This document shows positions 17,339-27,300 of a stretch of 58,681 nt of DNA, in pieces. The stretch is taken from the NCBI GenBank assembly GCA_019416285.1, contig DXXM01000019.1, positions 1 to 58,681 of the forward strand, given 5' to 3'. The stretch is from Bacteroidales bacterium. Its GTDB lineage: Bacteria > Bacteroidota > Bacteroidia > Bacteroidales > Muribaculaceae. The notes under the pieces are model-generated. The model saw only the letters and a list, made by a program, of their open reading frames with translations, had not been told where the DNA came from and made no database searches. A program made the position numbers and the translations under genes. How positions within the stretch are numbered: position 1 is the first letter of the stretch; each line of letters starts with the position of its first letter.

Positions 17339-19516
17339 ATGAAGCAATCACCCGTAATCGCACTTCTGGCCGTGGCGCTCATCACCCTTCCGGCCATGCT
17401 CGCGCAGGCTCCGAAAGACAAGCCCGCTGCAGCGCCCGCACCCAAATCGGCTCCCGCGCCACGCAAGAGCGTAATCCGTCCGACAATTCCGGCCGCCAAC
17501 CGCCACGAACCCGGCAAAGTGTTTCTCGAGAGGGCCGAGCGGCTCATGTATGACCAGATGCGCGACTCCGACGTGCAGGTGCTCGTCGGCAATGTGATGT
17601 TCCGCAAGGGCGACATGTTCATGTACTGCGACAGTGCCCGTTTCAACGAAAAGACATCCTCGCTCGACGCCTTCAACAACGTCCACATGGAGCAGGGCGA
17701 TACCCTCTTCGTGTACGGCGACGAACTCTACTACAACGGTCTCGAAGAACTTGCCGAACTCCGCGCCTATCCAGGCGGAAAAGTCCGGCTGATAAACCGC
17801 GACGTCTCGCTGACGACCGACGTGTTTTTCTACGACATGGCCCGCGAGGTGGGCTACTACGAGACGGGGGGCACTCTGACCGACAAACAGAACATTCTCA
17901 AATCCCTCCAGGGCTACTACTACCCCGCCACCAAGGACGCGTTCTTCTATCTCAACGTCGACCTCACCGGCCCGCGTCCAAACGACACGCTGAGAATGTT
18001 TACCGACTCCCTCACCTACAACACGGCAACCAACATAGCCCAGCTGATGTGTCCGACCCTCATAGTCAGCAAGGACGGTGAAATCAACTCATCGTCGGGA
18101 TTCTACGACACGAAGCTCGGCATGGCCGACCTTTACGACCGCTCACGCGTCCACACCCGCCGAGGCAATTATCTCACGGGCGACACGCTGTTCTACGACC
18201 GCGAGAAAGGCTACGGCGAGGCTTTCGGCAATATGGTGCTAACCGATTCGGCGCGCCGCTCCGAGCTCCGCGGTGACTACGGCTTCTACAACGAGCTCAC
18301 CGACTCGGCTTTCGTGACCGGCAATGCCGTGGCAATGGAATATTCCAAGACCGACACCCTCTATCTCCACGGCGACACCATCAGAGCCTACATGCTCGAG
18401 GATTCGACCAAGGTGACCGACGCCTACCACCGCGTCCGCTTTTTCCGCAACGACATCCAGGGTCTCTGCGACTCCCTGAGCATCGTCGAGCGTGATTCCA
18501 TATTATATATGTATTATCACCCCGTAGTCTGGAACGGCGACAACCAGATTGTGGGCAACGTAATCTATCTCCACTTCAACGACTCCACCACCGACTGGGC
18601 CCGTCTGCCCGAGAAAGCCATGGTGTCGCAACACGTCGGCGAGGACTGCTACAACCAGCTCACCGGCGACGACATGACGACATGGTTCAACGACTCGACC
18701 ATCCGACGGCTCTACGTGGAGGGCAGCGTGCAGCAGATTATGTTCCCGATGGAAAACGACTCGACCTACAACAAGTTTGTATTCTCCGAGAGCAGCTACA
18801 TGGACGCCTATTTCAACGGCAACGACATCGAGCATCTTATAATGTGGCCCGAGACCACAGGCAAAGCCACCCCGCTCTATCTTGCCAAGCGCTCGGCCTA
18901 TTATCTCCCGGCCTTCCGGTGGTTCGGCCCGCTGCGTCCCATGTCGCCCGACGAGATATTCGACTATCCTCCCGAGATGGACGACCTGAAATCAATGCAG
19001 TTCTTCGGCAAAGTGCGGCCCGACGCCTACACCGTGCGCGGCATGGCCACCGGTCGCCCCAAACCTCAGGAACCGCAGACCCCTCACCCCGCAGCCATCT
19101 CCCTACCCGACTCACTTAGCGCCGACACCCTGCGCCGAAGCCTCCTCCCGACCGACAGAGCGCTTACTGACAGCCTGCGTGCGATTTCAGACACCATCGG
19201 AGTCGCGACCGACAGCCTGAGCATTACCACAAATGCCCTTGACGTCCCCGAATTAGACCCGGCCGAAACCCCAGGCACTCCCGCCGAAACCCCAAACACT
19301 CCTACGGAAACCCCGGCAGGCTCTCCCGCCCAAACCCCGGCAGAGCTTCCCGAGAAATCCCCCATAGCTCTCCGCAACCCATTTGACCAATTTGACTCAT
19401 TTGACCCATTCGACCAATCAGGCCCATTTGACTCATTAAACCCATTAGCCCAATTAGACTCATTAGCCCAATCCCCCCAATCATCCCCTCTGCCAAGAAA
19501 GGAGGCTGAATCATGA
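17339..19516 (+). CDS. OstA-like (LptA/LptD N-domain family) protein
   Basis: A 725-residue exported protein with a signal peptide (MKQSPVIALLAVALITLPAMLAQA). It has repeated beta-strand OstA/LptA-like motifs from about residue 60 to 560 (VLVGNVMFRKGDMFMYCDSARF, GDELYYNGLEELAEL, LTGDTLFYDREKGYGEAFGNMVL), fitting a role in moving lipopolysaccharide across the periplasm. The last 130 residues are a Pro/Thr/Ser-rich tail, which ends in a region built from an in-frame 9-nt tandem array (three-residue units such as DSF, DPF, DQF). The stop overlaps the mutL start (ATGA). Confidence 0.88.
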   Translation: MKQSPVIALLAVALITLPAMLAQAPKDKPAAAPAPKSAPAPRKSVIRPTIPAANRHEPGKVFLERAERLMYDQMRDSDVQVLVGNVMFRKGDMFMYCDSARFNEKTSSLDAFNNVHMEQGDTLFVYGDELYYNGLEELAELRAYPGGKVRLINRDVSLTTDVFFYDMAREVGYYETGGTLTDKQNILKSLQGYYYPATKDAFFYLNVDLTGPRPNDTLRMFTDSLTYNTATNIAQLMCPTLIVSKDGEINSSSGFYDTKLGMADLYDRSRVHTRRGNYLTGDTLFYDREKGYGEAFGNMVLTDSARRSELRGDYGFYNELTDSAFVTGNAVAMEYSKTDTLYLHGDTIRAYMLEDSTKVTDAYHRVRFFRNDIQGLCDSLSIVERDSILYMYYHPVVWNGDNQIVGNVIYLHFNDSTTDWARLPEKAMVSQHVGEDCYNQLTGDDMTTWFNDSTIRRLYVEGSVQQIMFPMENDSTYNKFVFSESSYMDAYFNGNDIEHLIMWPETTGKATPLYLAKRSAYYLPAFRWFGPLRPMSPDEIFDYPPEMDDLKSMQFFGKVRPDAYTVRGMATGRPKPQEPQTPHPAAISLPDSLSADTLRRSLLPTDRALTDSLRAISDTIGVATDSLSITTNALDVPELDPAETPGTPAETPNTPTETPAGSPAQTPAELPEKSPIALRNPFDQFDSFDPFDQSGPFDSLNPLAQLDSLAQSPQSSPLPRKEAES
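19378..19485. repeat. 9-nt phased tandem array D (12 units) inside the OstA-like gene
   Basis: From 19378 twelve 9-base units keep phase, with a consensus near CCCATTTGA drifting to CCCATTAGC (e.g. CCAATTTGA, CTCATTTGA, CCCATTCGA, CTCATTAGC). The array is in frame and encodes degenerate (x)(F/L)(D) triplets at the C-terminus. Period and unit number match the non-coding arrays beside the four-helix-bundle genes, but the consensus differs. Confidence 0.85.
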
Positions 19517-21450
19517 GCGACGTAATCCGCCTGCTGCCTGACTCGGTAGCCAACCAGATTGCCGCCGGCGAGGTCATCCAGCGGCCGGCATCAGTAATCA
19601 AGGAACTCGTCGAGAACTCAATCGACGCAGGAGCCACCTCCATCACCATAATACTCAAAGACGCCGGACGCACACTCATCCAGGTCATAGACAACGGCTG
19701 CGGAATGAGCGACACTGACGCCCGTCTCGCCTTCGAGCGCCACGCCACATCCAAAATCCGCAAGGCCGACGACCTCTTCTCGCTCTCCACAATGGGCTTC
19801 CGCGGCGAGGCGCTCGCCTCAATCGCCGCCATAGCACAGGTCGACCTCCGCACAATGCTCAAGGAGGAAAGCATCGGCACGCGCCTCATCATCAACGGCT
19901 CCAAAGTCGAGAGCCAGGAGCCCGAAGCCTGCGCACCCGGCAGTAACCTGATGGTCAAAAACCTCTTCTTCAACGTACCCGCCCGGCGCAAATTCCTCAA
20001 AAAAGACTCCGTGGAGCTCAGCAACATCATGCGTGAGTTCGAGCGTCTCGCACTCGTGAACATAGGGGTCGATTTCACCCTCATCAGCAACGACGTCACC
20101 CTCCACTCCCTGCGCCGCGCATCGCTCAAGCAGCGCATCGCCGACCTCTTCGGCAAATCGCTCGGCAAGCAGATAATCCCCATCGACACTGACACATCCA
20201 TTGTCCGTCTCAACGGCTTCATCGGCCTCCCCGAAAACGCCCGCAAGCGCAACGCCCTCCAGTATTTCATGGTCAACGGCCGCAACATGCGCCATCCCTA
20301 CTTCCACAAGGCCGTGATGCAGTGCTACGAGCGCCTTATCCCCGCCGACGAGCAGCCTAACTATTTCATCAACATCACCGTCGACCCGGAGACTATCGAC
20401 GTCAATATCCATCCGACGAAAAACGAAATAAAGTTCGAAAACGAGCAGGCTATCTGGCAGATACTCACGGCCGCCGTCCGCGAGTCGCTGGGCCGCTTCA
20501 ATGCTGCACCTGCCATTGATTTCGACGTCGACGAGGCCCCTGAAATACCCGTTTTCTCCCCCGACGAGTCCGCCATACCGGAAGTAGAGCTCGACGAGGA
20601 CTACAATCCCTTCGCCACCGGCGCCCGCTCGTCGAAAATATCATCGCTCTCCGCCTTCTCCGACGACGACGACGAGCCCTACAATCCGCAGACCGTCCCG
20701 ACAGACGGCATGTCTGGAGGAAAGACCGGCGCATCATCACCCGCCGTCCGCCACCGCACCTCGCATTTCCAGGATTGGGAAAAGCTCTACGACGATTTCG
20801 TCAAGAAACGCGACGACGGCTATGCCTCTATGGTCGAAAGCAAGGTCAACCATCCCGAGCGCGAACTCGATCTCGACAGCCCATCGCCGTCAAGCGCCAC
20901 TCTCCAGCTCAAGAACTCATATATCCTCACCCCATCGCGTGACGGCCTCATGGTCATCGACCAGCACCGCGCCCACAAGCGGATTCTCTACGACAGCTAT
21001 CTCGCCAAGGCACGCGAGAAATCTTTCGTGAGCCAGACCACCATGTTCCCCGAGATTGTGGAGCTCTCCCCGGCGCAAAACGCCATACTGACCGACATCG
21101 CCGCCGAACTCGAGGAACTCGGCTTCGTCATAGCCCCTCTCGGCGACAACAGCTGGAGCATCACCGGCCTCCCCTCGATTCTGACCGGAAGCAATCCGCG
21201 CGACCTGCTTCTGTCTATGATAGAATCGATTACCGAGAGTGCCGGAAACCTGGCCGATTCGCTCCACGAGCGCATAGCCCTCTCGATGGCACGCAGCAGC
21301 GCCATCAAGCGCGGACAGCCGCTCACCACCGCCGAAATGGACAAACTCATAAGCGATTTGTTCCGTCTGCCGACACCCGCGCGAACTCCCGAGGGCAAAT
21401 CGGTGTTTACAATCATAAATCTCGACGATATCTCAGGTCTGCTCGGCTGA
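19513..21450 (+). CDS. mutL: DNA mismatch repair protein MutL
   Basis: A 645-residue MutL. The GHKL ATPase motifs are ENSIDAGATSI (about 36-46), DNGCGM and GFRGEALASI. The S5-like domain contains YFMVNGR and VDVNIHPTK-type sequence (DVNIHPTKNEIKF). An acidic, low-conservation linker (about 345-440) leads to the C-terminal dimerisation domain (from about 455). There the nuclease-site motif reads DQHRAHKRILYD instead of DQHAxxERIxYE. MutL couples mismatch recognition by MutS to strand removal. Its start overlaps the ostA-like stop. Confidence 0.96.
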   Translation: MSDVIRLLPDSVANQIAAGEVIQRPASVIKELVENSIDAGATSITIILKDAGRTLIQVIDNGCGMSDTDARLAFERHATSKIRKADDLFSLSTMGFRGEALASIAAIAQVDLRTMLKEESIGTRLIINGSKVESQEPEACAPGSNLMVKNLFFNVPARRKFLKKDSVELSNIMREFERLALVNIGVDFTLISNDVTLHSLRRASLKQRIADLFGKSLGKQIIPIDTDTSIVRLNGFIGLPENARKRNALQYFMVNGRNMRHPYFHKAVMQCYERLIPADEQPNYFINITVDPETIDVNIHPTKNEIKFENEQAIWQILTAAVRESLGRFNAAPAIDFDVDEAPEIPVFSPDESAIPEVELDEDYNPFATGARSSKISSLSAFSDDDDEPYNPQTVPTDGMSGGKTGASSPAVRHRTSHFQDWEKLYDDFVKKRDDGYASMVESKVNHPERELDLDSPSPSSATLQLKNSYILTPSRDGLMVIDQHRAHKRILYDSYLAKAREKSFVSQTTMFPEIVELSPAQNAILTDIAAELEELGFVIAPLGDNSWSITGLPSILTGSNPRDLLLSMIESITESAGNLADSLHERIALSMARSSAIKRGQPLTTAEMDKLISDLFRLPTPARTPEGKSVFTIINLDDISGLLG

Positions 21451-21479
21451 CCGGTTCCATCCATCACACTGAAAAAACG

Positions 21480-22688
21480 ATGAAAATCCGCATACTCCTA
21501 AATCTGCTTCTGCTCCTTTCGGGACTGCCGGCCATTGCCGCCGGAGAAGCGGACTCTATCCGTGTGTCGGTGCTCACCGCGCGGGCCGGAGCCGACATCT
21601 ATCAGCTCGAAGGCCACACCGCGCTACGCATACAGCACCCCGAGCGGGGCGACTATGTGGTCAACTGGGGCCTTTTCGACTTCAATTCACCCAACTTCGT
21701 CTACCGTTTCGTCAAGGGCGAGACCGACTACATGGCCGGCGCAGCACTGACCGAACACTTCCTCCGCATGTATGAGCGCGAAGGGCGTGCGGTAATCGAG
21801 CAGACTCTCAATCTCACTCCGGAGGAGAAAGAGCGGATTGTGGCCCTGACCGACATCAATCTTCTTCCTGAAAACCGCGTCTACCGATATAACTACGTCC
21901 TTGACAACTGCGCCACTCGCCCCCTTGCCATCATAGAGAAAGCCGTCGGCGACACCTTGGCTCTCGGCCCCTCCGGACTTCCCCGCGAATCCGCCTCCAC
22001 CTTCCGCAAGGCCATGACCCGATACCACACAAACTATCCGTGGTATCAGTTCGGAATCGACCTCGCGCTCGGAAGCGGCATAGACCGACGGGTACCGGAA
22101 CGCGCCATGTCATTCTCGCCCGAGGCACTCGAAAACATGCTCTCGGCGGCCACCCTCCCCGACGGCCGCAAGGCTGTCACCGGGACAGAGGTGATTGCGG
22201 GCGACCCCACGGTCTCCCCGGTGCTTCCACCTACTCCTTGGTATCTCACTCCCGGGTTCTGGAGCTGCGTAGTCCTGCTGCTTTCGCTCGGCATTTCCGT
22301 CGGTCAATACCGTCGCGGACGCGCCACGGCCGCAAGCCGGATTTTCGACACGCTTTTCTTCACGCTCGCCGGTCTGACGGGTTGTGTCATCGTGTTTCTG
22401 ATATTCATTTCCGTTCACGAGGCCACATCCCCCAACTGGCTCCTGCTCTGGCTCAATCCGCTCTGTTTCATCGGTGCCGCGGCCGTGTGGGTAAAAAGCT
22501 GGGAAAAGTTGCTGATTTCCTACCAAATCGTTAACTTTGCACTTATTATTGTGCTCCTTACGCTGTTTGCCGCAGGAGTGCAGTCGCCCAATCCTGCCTT
22601 CATCCCGCTGATTGCAGCAGATGGAGCGCGGGCATTGTCATGTATATTAACCTACAGAAAATGTCATCACGCAAAAGCCGTCCGATAA
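21480..22688 (+). CDS. DUF4105 / Lnb-type lipoprotein N-acyltransferase-domain protein
   Basis: A 402-residue membrane protein. A signal peptide (LLNLLLLLSGLPAIAAG) precedes an N-terminal periplasmic DUF4105 domain with YQLEGHTALRIQ (His) and YNYVLDNCATRPL (Cys), residues suited to a Cys/His acyl-transfer site. Four to five C-terminal transmembrane helices follow (from about residue 258). This domain is now named after Lnb, the Bacteroides lipoprotein N-acyltransferase, so it may add the third acyl chain to lipoproteins. The name rests on family knowledge; activity is inferred. It ends overlapping the open frame of the next gene. Confidence 0.85.
   Translation: MKIRILLNLLLLLSGLPAIAAGEADSIRVSVLTARAGADIYQLEGHTALRIQHPERGDYVVNWGLFDFNSPNFVYRFVKGETDYMAGAALTEHFLRMYEREGRAVIEQTLNLTPEEKERIVALTDINLLPENRVYRYNYVLDNCATRPLAIIEKAVGDTLALGPSGLPRESASTFRKAMTRYHTNYPWYQFGIDLALGSGIDRRVPERAMSFSPEALENMLSAATLPDGRKAVTGTEVIAGDPTVSPVLPPTPWYLTPGFWSCVVLLLSLGISVGQYRRGRATAASRIFDTLFFTLAGLTGCVIVFLIFISVHEATSPNWLLLWLNPLCFIGAAAVWVKSWEKLLISYQIVNFALIIVLLTLFAAGVQSPNPAFIPLIAADGARALSCILTYRKCHHAKAVR
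22509..22539 (+). promoter_or_regulatory. Internal promoter: TTG -33 and TAACTTTG -7
   Basis: TTGC at 22509-22512, 19 bases, then TAACTTTG at 22532-22539: close to the Bacteroidota TTTG-N19-21-TAnnTTTG consensus. It lies inside the Lnb-like gene and would drive the downstream phosphatase-fold gene. Confidence 0.55.
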
Positions 22689-24337
22689 GCTCCCGTCTGG
22701 CCAGTGTGCTCGTCGTCTCACTTGTGACGATGGGTATCGGTGTGTTCACACCATTGCTGGCCGCCACACCCGTGCAATCCGGGGCGGCCGCCAGGAAGCA
22801 GTCGCCGTCGCAGCGCCCCACGCTCGTAGTGGGCATATTTGTCGAAGGGCTTACCGCGGACTATGTCAACCTCCTGCGCGACAACTTCGGTAAAAACGGG
22901 TTCAACCGCTTCATCACCGACGGAGTCAGCATCGAGAATGTCAGCTTCGGCCCCGGCATCGACGCCACGGCAGCCACCGCCATACTCATGACAGGGGCGG
23001 CGCCCGGCGTCAACGGCATCCCGGCCGAAAGAGTCTGGGACCGCGAGACCAAATCGGACTATCCGATACTCCTCGACCCCGCCAAGATAGGCAATTTCAC
23101 CGACGAGACCTTCTCGCCCAAGGCGCTGAAAGTGTCGACCGTCAGCGACGAAATCCGCATGACCGACGAAGGCATAGGACTCGTCCACTCCGTTGCCCCC
23201 GACGCGCAGGTTGCCATCATCCTCGCCGGACACGCCGGAAACAGCGGTTTCTGGCTCAACGACCTCACCGGCAAGTGGAGCACCTCGACATTCTACAAGG
23301 ATGTCCCCGCCGCTATAGCCCGCCGGAACTACGGCGTCACCCTCTCGTCGCGCCTCGACACCATGGCCTGGGTTCCGGCGATTTCCCTCGACCTCTACCC
23401 CGACCTTCCCGACTACAAACGTCTCTATCCCTTCCGACACACTTTCCCGACGCGCGACGCCAACCGCTACAAGGCTTTCAAGCAGTCGGCTCCGGGCAAC
23501 CGTGAGGTGGCGCAGATAGGCGCCGACTATATCTCGTCGCTCAAACTCGGTTCGCGCGGCGTCACCGATATGCTCAGTCTCGGCTTCAACGTGAGCCCCT
23601 ACCTCTATGCCCGCGATGCCGACACCCGCGTGGAGACCATGGACGCCTATATCCGCCTCGACTCCGACATAGCCAGCATAGTAAACGCCGTGGAGAAGGG
23701 CCCCGGACTTGCCAACTCGGTAATCTTCATAGCCGGAACTCCCGCGCCCTCCGGAAGCAAGCGCGACGAGGAGAGATGGAACATCCCCTCGGGCCAGTTC
23801 TCGCCCAAAAGGGCCATGTCGCTGCTCAACATGTATCTCATGGCCATCCACGGCAACGGAGAGTATGTGAGCGGCTACCACAACGGCTACATCTTCCTCA
23901 ACAGCAAATTCATCAAGGACAATGACCTCGACGTGACCCGTCTGCGCCGCGAGAGCGCCGATTTCCTCTCGCGCATGAGCGGAGTCAGCGCCGTCTACAC
24001 CCTTGACGACATAATGGAACGTCGCGCAGGCGACGAACCCCAGGCGCTCCAGCGCAACACCTCACCCGTCCATGCCGGTGACCTCCTCGTGATGATAAAT
24101 CCCGGCTGGGAAGTGTCCGACGACCTTGAAAACGGCAATTCACTCACCGAACTACTCCCGGTCATCAGACATGCGGCCACCACATCACCCTTCTACCTTC
24201 TTGCCCCCTCGACCGTCCCGCAGACCATCGACACCACTGTCGACGCCCGCGTGATAGCCCCGACAGTGTCGAGAGTCCTGCGCATCCGCTCGCCCAACGC
24301 GGCGTCGCTCCCTCCCCTGCGCCTTTCTTCCCACTGA
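22661..24337 (+). CDS. Alkaline phosphatase superfamily protein, possibly inactive
   Basis: A 558-residue exported protein with a signal-anchor-like N-terminus (LASVLVVSLVTMGIGVFTPLLA). It has the PafA-type alkaline phosphatase fold: VVGIFVEGLTADYVNLL at the first metal site, GIDATAATAILMTGAAPGVNGI at the nucleophile Thr region, and ILAGHAGNSGFWL. The first ligand is Glu where most relatives have Asp. The usual DHG motif seems replaced by FIAGTPAPSGS, so catalysis is doubtful. The ATG at 22661 is preferred; one at 22640 overlaps the upstream gene and is possible. Confidence 0.75.
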   Translation: MSSRKSRPISSRLASVLVVSLVTMGIGVFTPLLAATPVQSGAAARKQSPSQRPTLVVGIFVEGLTADYVNLLRDNFGKNGFNRFITDGVSIENVSFGPGIDATAATAILMTGAAPGVNGIPAERVWDRETKSDYPILLDPAKIGNFTDETFSPKALKVSTVSDEIRMTDEGIGLVHSVAPDAQVAIILAGHAGNSGFWLNDLTGKWSTSTFYKDVPAAIARRNYGVTLSSRLDTMAWVPAISLDLYPDLPDYKRLYPFRHTFPTRDANRYKAFKQSAPGNREVAQIGADYISSLKLGSRGVTDMLSLGFNVSPYLYARDADTRVETMDAYIRLDSDIASIVNAVEKGPGLANSVIFIAGTPAPSGSKRDEERWNIPSGQFSPKRAMSLLNMYLMAIHGNGEYVSGYHNGYIFLNSKFIKDNDLDVTRLRRESADFLSRMSGVSAVYTLDDIMERRAGDEPQALQRNTSPVHAGDLLVMINPGWEVSDDLENGNSLTELLPVIRHAATTSPFYLLAPSTVPQTIDTTVDARVIAPTVSRVLRIRSPNAASLPPLRLSSH

Positions 24338-24385
24338 CAATTCAACTTTAATTTTTAATCAGCATATACACCCCTATCAACATAT

Positions 24386-27300
24386 ATGTCACTTCAATCA
24401 TTCCTCACAAAGATTTTCGGCAACAAGTCGACCCGCGACCTTAAGGAAATCGAGCCTATAGTCAAGAAAATCGAGGCACTCATGCCTGAGGTAGAACAAC
24501 TCACCATAGACCAGCTCCGCGAGCGCATCGACAATGTGCGCGCCGACATCCGCCAGTCAATCGCCGCCGAGCAGGAAGAAAACGAGCGTCTCAAGGTAGA
24601 AGTCGAGGAGCTCCCCTTCGACGAGCGTCAGCCCGTGTGGGACAAAATTGACCGCAACGAGAAAACGATGCTCGACACCATCGAAAACAAGCTCAACGAG
24701 CATCTTCCCGAGGTGTTTGCAGTGGTCCGCGAGACCGCCGCACGCTTCGCAGCCAACGAGACCATCGTGGTCAAGGCCACACAGCTCGACCGCGACCTCG
24801 CCGCTCAGGGCCGCGACTTCGTAAGCATCGACGGCGACAACGCCATCTGGAAAAACCACTGGATGGCCGGCGGCAACGAAATCAAGTGGGACATGGTCCA
24901 CTACCGCGTGCAGCTCATCGGCGGTATCGTGCTCCATCAGGGCAAAATCGCTGAGATGGCCACCGGTGAGGGTAAGACCCTCGTGGCTACCCTCCCGACC
25001 TTCCTCCGCTCGCTCTCGGGCCGCGGCGTACACGTCGTGACCGTCAACGACTACCTCTCCAAGCGTGACTCGGAGTGGATGGGCCCGCTCTATATGTTCC
25101 ACGGCTCGACAGTGGACTGCATCGACAAGCATCAGCCCAACACCGCAGCCCGTCGCGCCGCCTACAACTGTGACATCACTTTCGGTACGAACAACGAGTT
25201 CGGCTTCGACTACCTCCGCGACAACATGGCCATGTCGCCCGCCGACATGGTGCAGCGCAAGCACTATTACGCAATCGTCGACGAGGTTGACTCCGTGCTC
25301 ATCGATGACGCCCGCACACCACTCATCATCTCCGGCCCCGTACCCAAGGGCGACGACCAGCTCTTTGACGAATACCGCCCCAACGTAGAGAAAGTAGTCG
25401 AGGCACAGCGCCGCCTCGTCACCAAGATTCTCGCCGAGGCCAAGACCAAAATCGCATCCGACAACAAGGATGTCCGCAAGGAAGGCGCGCTCCTGCTCTT
25501 CCGCGCGTTCAAGGGCCTGCCCAAAAACGGCGCCCTCATCAAGTTCCTCTCGCAAGAGGGCATGAAAAATCTCCTGCTCGAGACCGAGGCCTACTATCTG
25601 CAGGACAACAAGCGCGAGATGCCCGTGGTGACCGACCCGCTCTACTTCGTCATCGACGAGAAAAACCGCAGCGTGGAGCTCACCGACAAGGGTATCGACG
25701 AGCTCACCGGCAAGACCGACGACCCGCAGTTCTTCGTGCTCCCCGACATCGCCTCGCAGCTTTCGGAGACCGAACATATCAAGGACCTTGCCGAGCGTCA
25801 GCAGCGCAAGGACGAGCTCATGCAGGACTATGCGGTGAAGGCAGAGCGCGTCCACACCGTAACCCAGCTTCTCAAGGCCTATGCACTCTTCGAGAAGGAT
25901 GTGGAATACGTCATCGACGAGGGCAAAATCAAGATTGTCGACGAGCAGACAGGCCGTATCATGGAGGGTCGCCGCTACAGCGACGGTCTCCATCAGGCAA
26001 TCGAGGCCAAGGAGCATGTCAAGGTCGAGGCCGCCACACAGACATTCGCCACAATCACTCTCCAGAACTACTTCCGCATGTATCACCGCCTCGCAGGTAT
26101 GACCGGTACTGCCGAGACCGAGGCAGGCGAGTTCTGGGACATCTATAAGCTCGATGTGGTCACTATCCCGACCAACAAGCCCATCGCGCGTATTGACATG
26201 AACGACCGCGTCTACAAGACGAAGAAGGAGAAATATGCCGCCGTCATCGAGGAAATCCAGGACCTCGTGTCGAAGGGACGCCCCGTGCTCGTCGGCACGA
26301 CTTCGGTCGAAATCTCCGAACTTCTGAGCCGTATGCTCACCATGCGCCATATCCCCCACAATGTTCTCAATGCCAAGCTCCACCAGAAGGAGGCTGAGAT
26401 TGTGGCCACCGCCGGTCGCAAGGGCATGGTGACAATCGCCACCAATATGGCGGGCCGCGGTACCGACATCAAGCTCACACCCGAGGTCAAGGAGGCCGGA
26501 GGTCTCGCCATCATCGGTACCGAGCGCCACGAATCGCGTCGTGTCGACCGTCAGCTCCGCGGACGTGCCGGACGTCAGGGCGACCCGGGTTCGTCGGTAT
26601 TCTACGTATCATTCGAGGACCAGCTGATGCGTCTCTTCGCCACTGACCGCGTAATGAAGATGCTAGACACCCTCGGACTCGAGGAGGGCGAGCGCATCGA
26701 GAGCGGTATGGTGACAAACGCCATCGGCAACGCCCAGAAGCGCGTGGAGGAAAACAACTTCGGTATCCGCAAGCGCCTCCTCGAATATGACGACGTGATG
26801 AACAAGCAGCGTACCTACATCTACAGCCGCCGCCACCACGCCCTCCTCGGCGAGCGCATCGGCATCGACATTGCCAATATGATGTGGGACCTCATCGAGA
26901 ACCTCGTCAACAACTACGGCCCCGCCGACTATCAGGACCTCTCGCTCGAGCTCTTCCGCGTGCTCACCATCGAGGCTCCCTTCACCGAGGAGGAATACCG
27001 CAATCTCTCCAAGGAGGACGCCATAGAGAAAATACACGACGCCGCTCAGGAGGCTTTCAGCCGCAAGAGCCAGCGCATACTCGAAGTGGCCATGCCGGTC
27101 ATCACCGACTGCGTAGAAAACCGCGGTTTCAAGGGACGTATCGCAGTGCCCATGACCGACGGCAAGCGCTTCTTCAACCTCGTGGTCGACATTGACGAGG
27201 CTTACCGCACAAGCTGCAAGTCAATCGTCAAGGAGTGGCACAAGGCTGTGCTTCTCGTCACCATCGACGAGCTCTGGAAGGAACACCTCCGCGAACTCGA

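Noticed and set aside
22718..23881. 387-codon open frame antisense to the phosphatase-fold gene
   Set aside because: Same shadow composition; the plus-strand gene explains the open frame.
24557..26530. 657-codon open frame antisense to secA
   Set aside because: It lies wholly inside secA on the opposite strand, has shadow-like Val/Asp/Gly-rich composition and no family motif.
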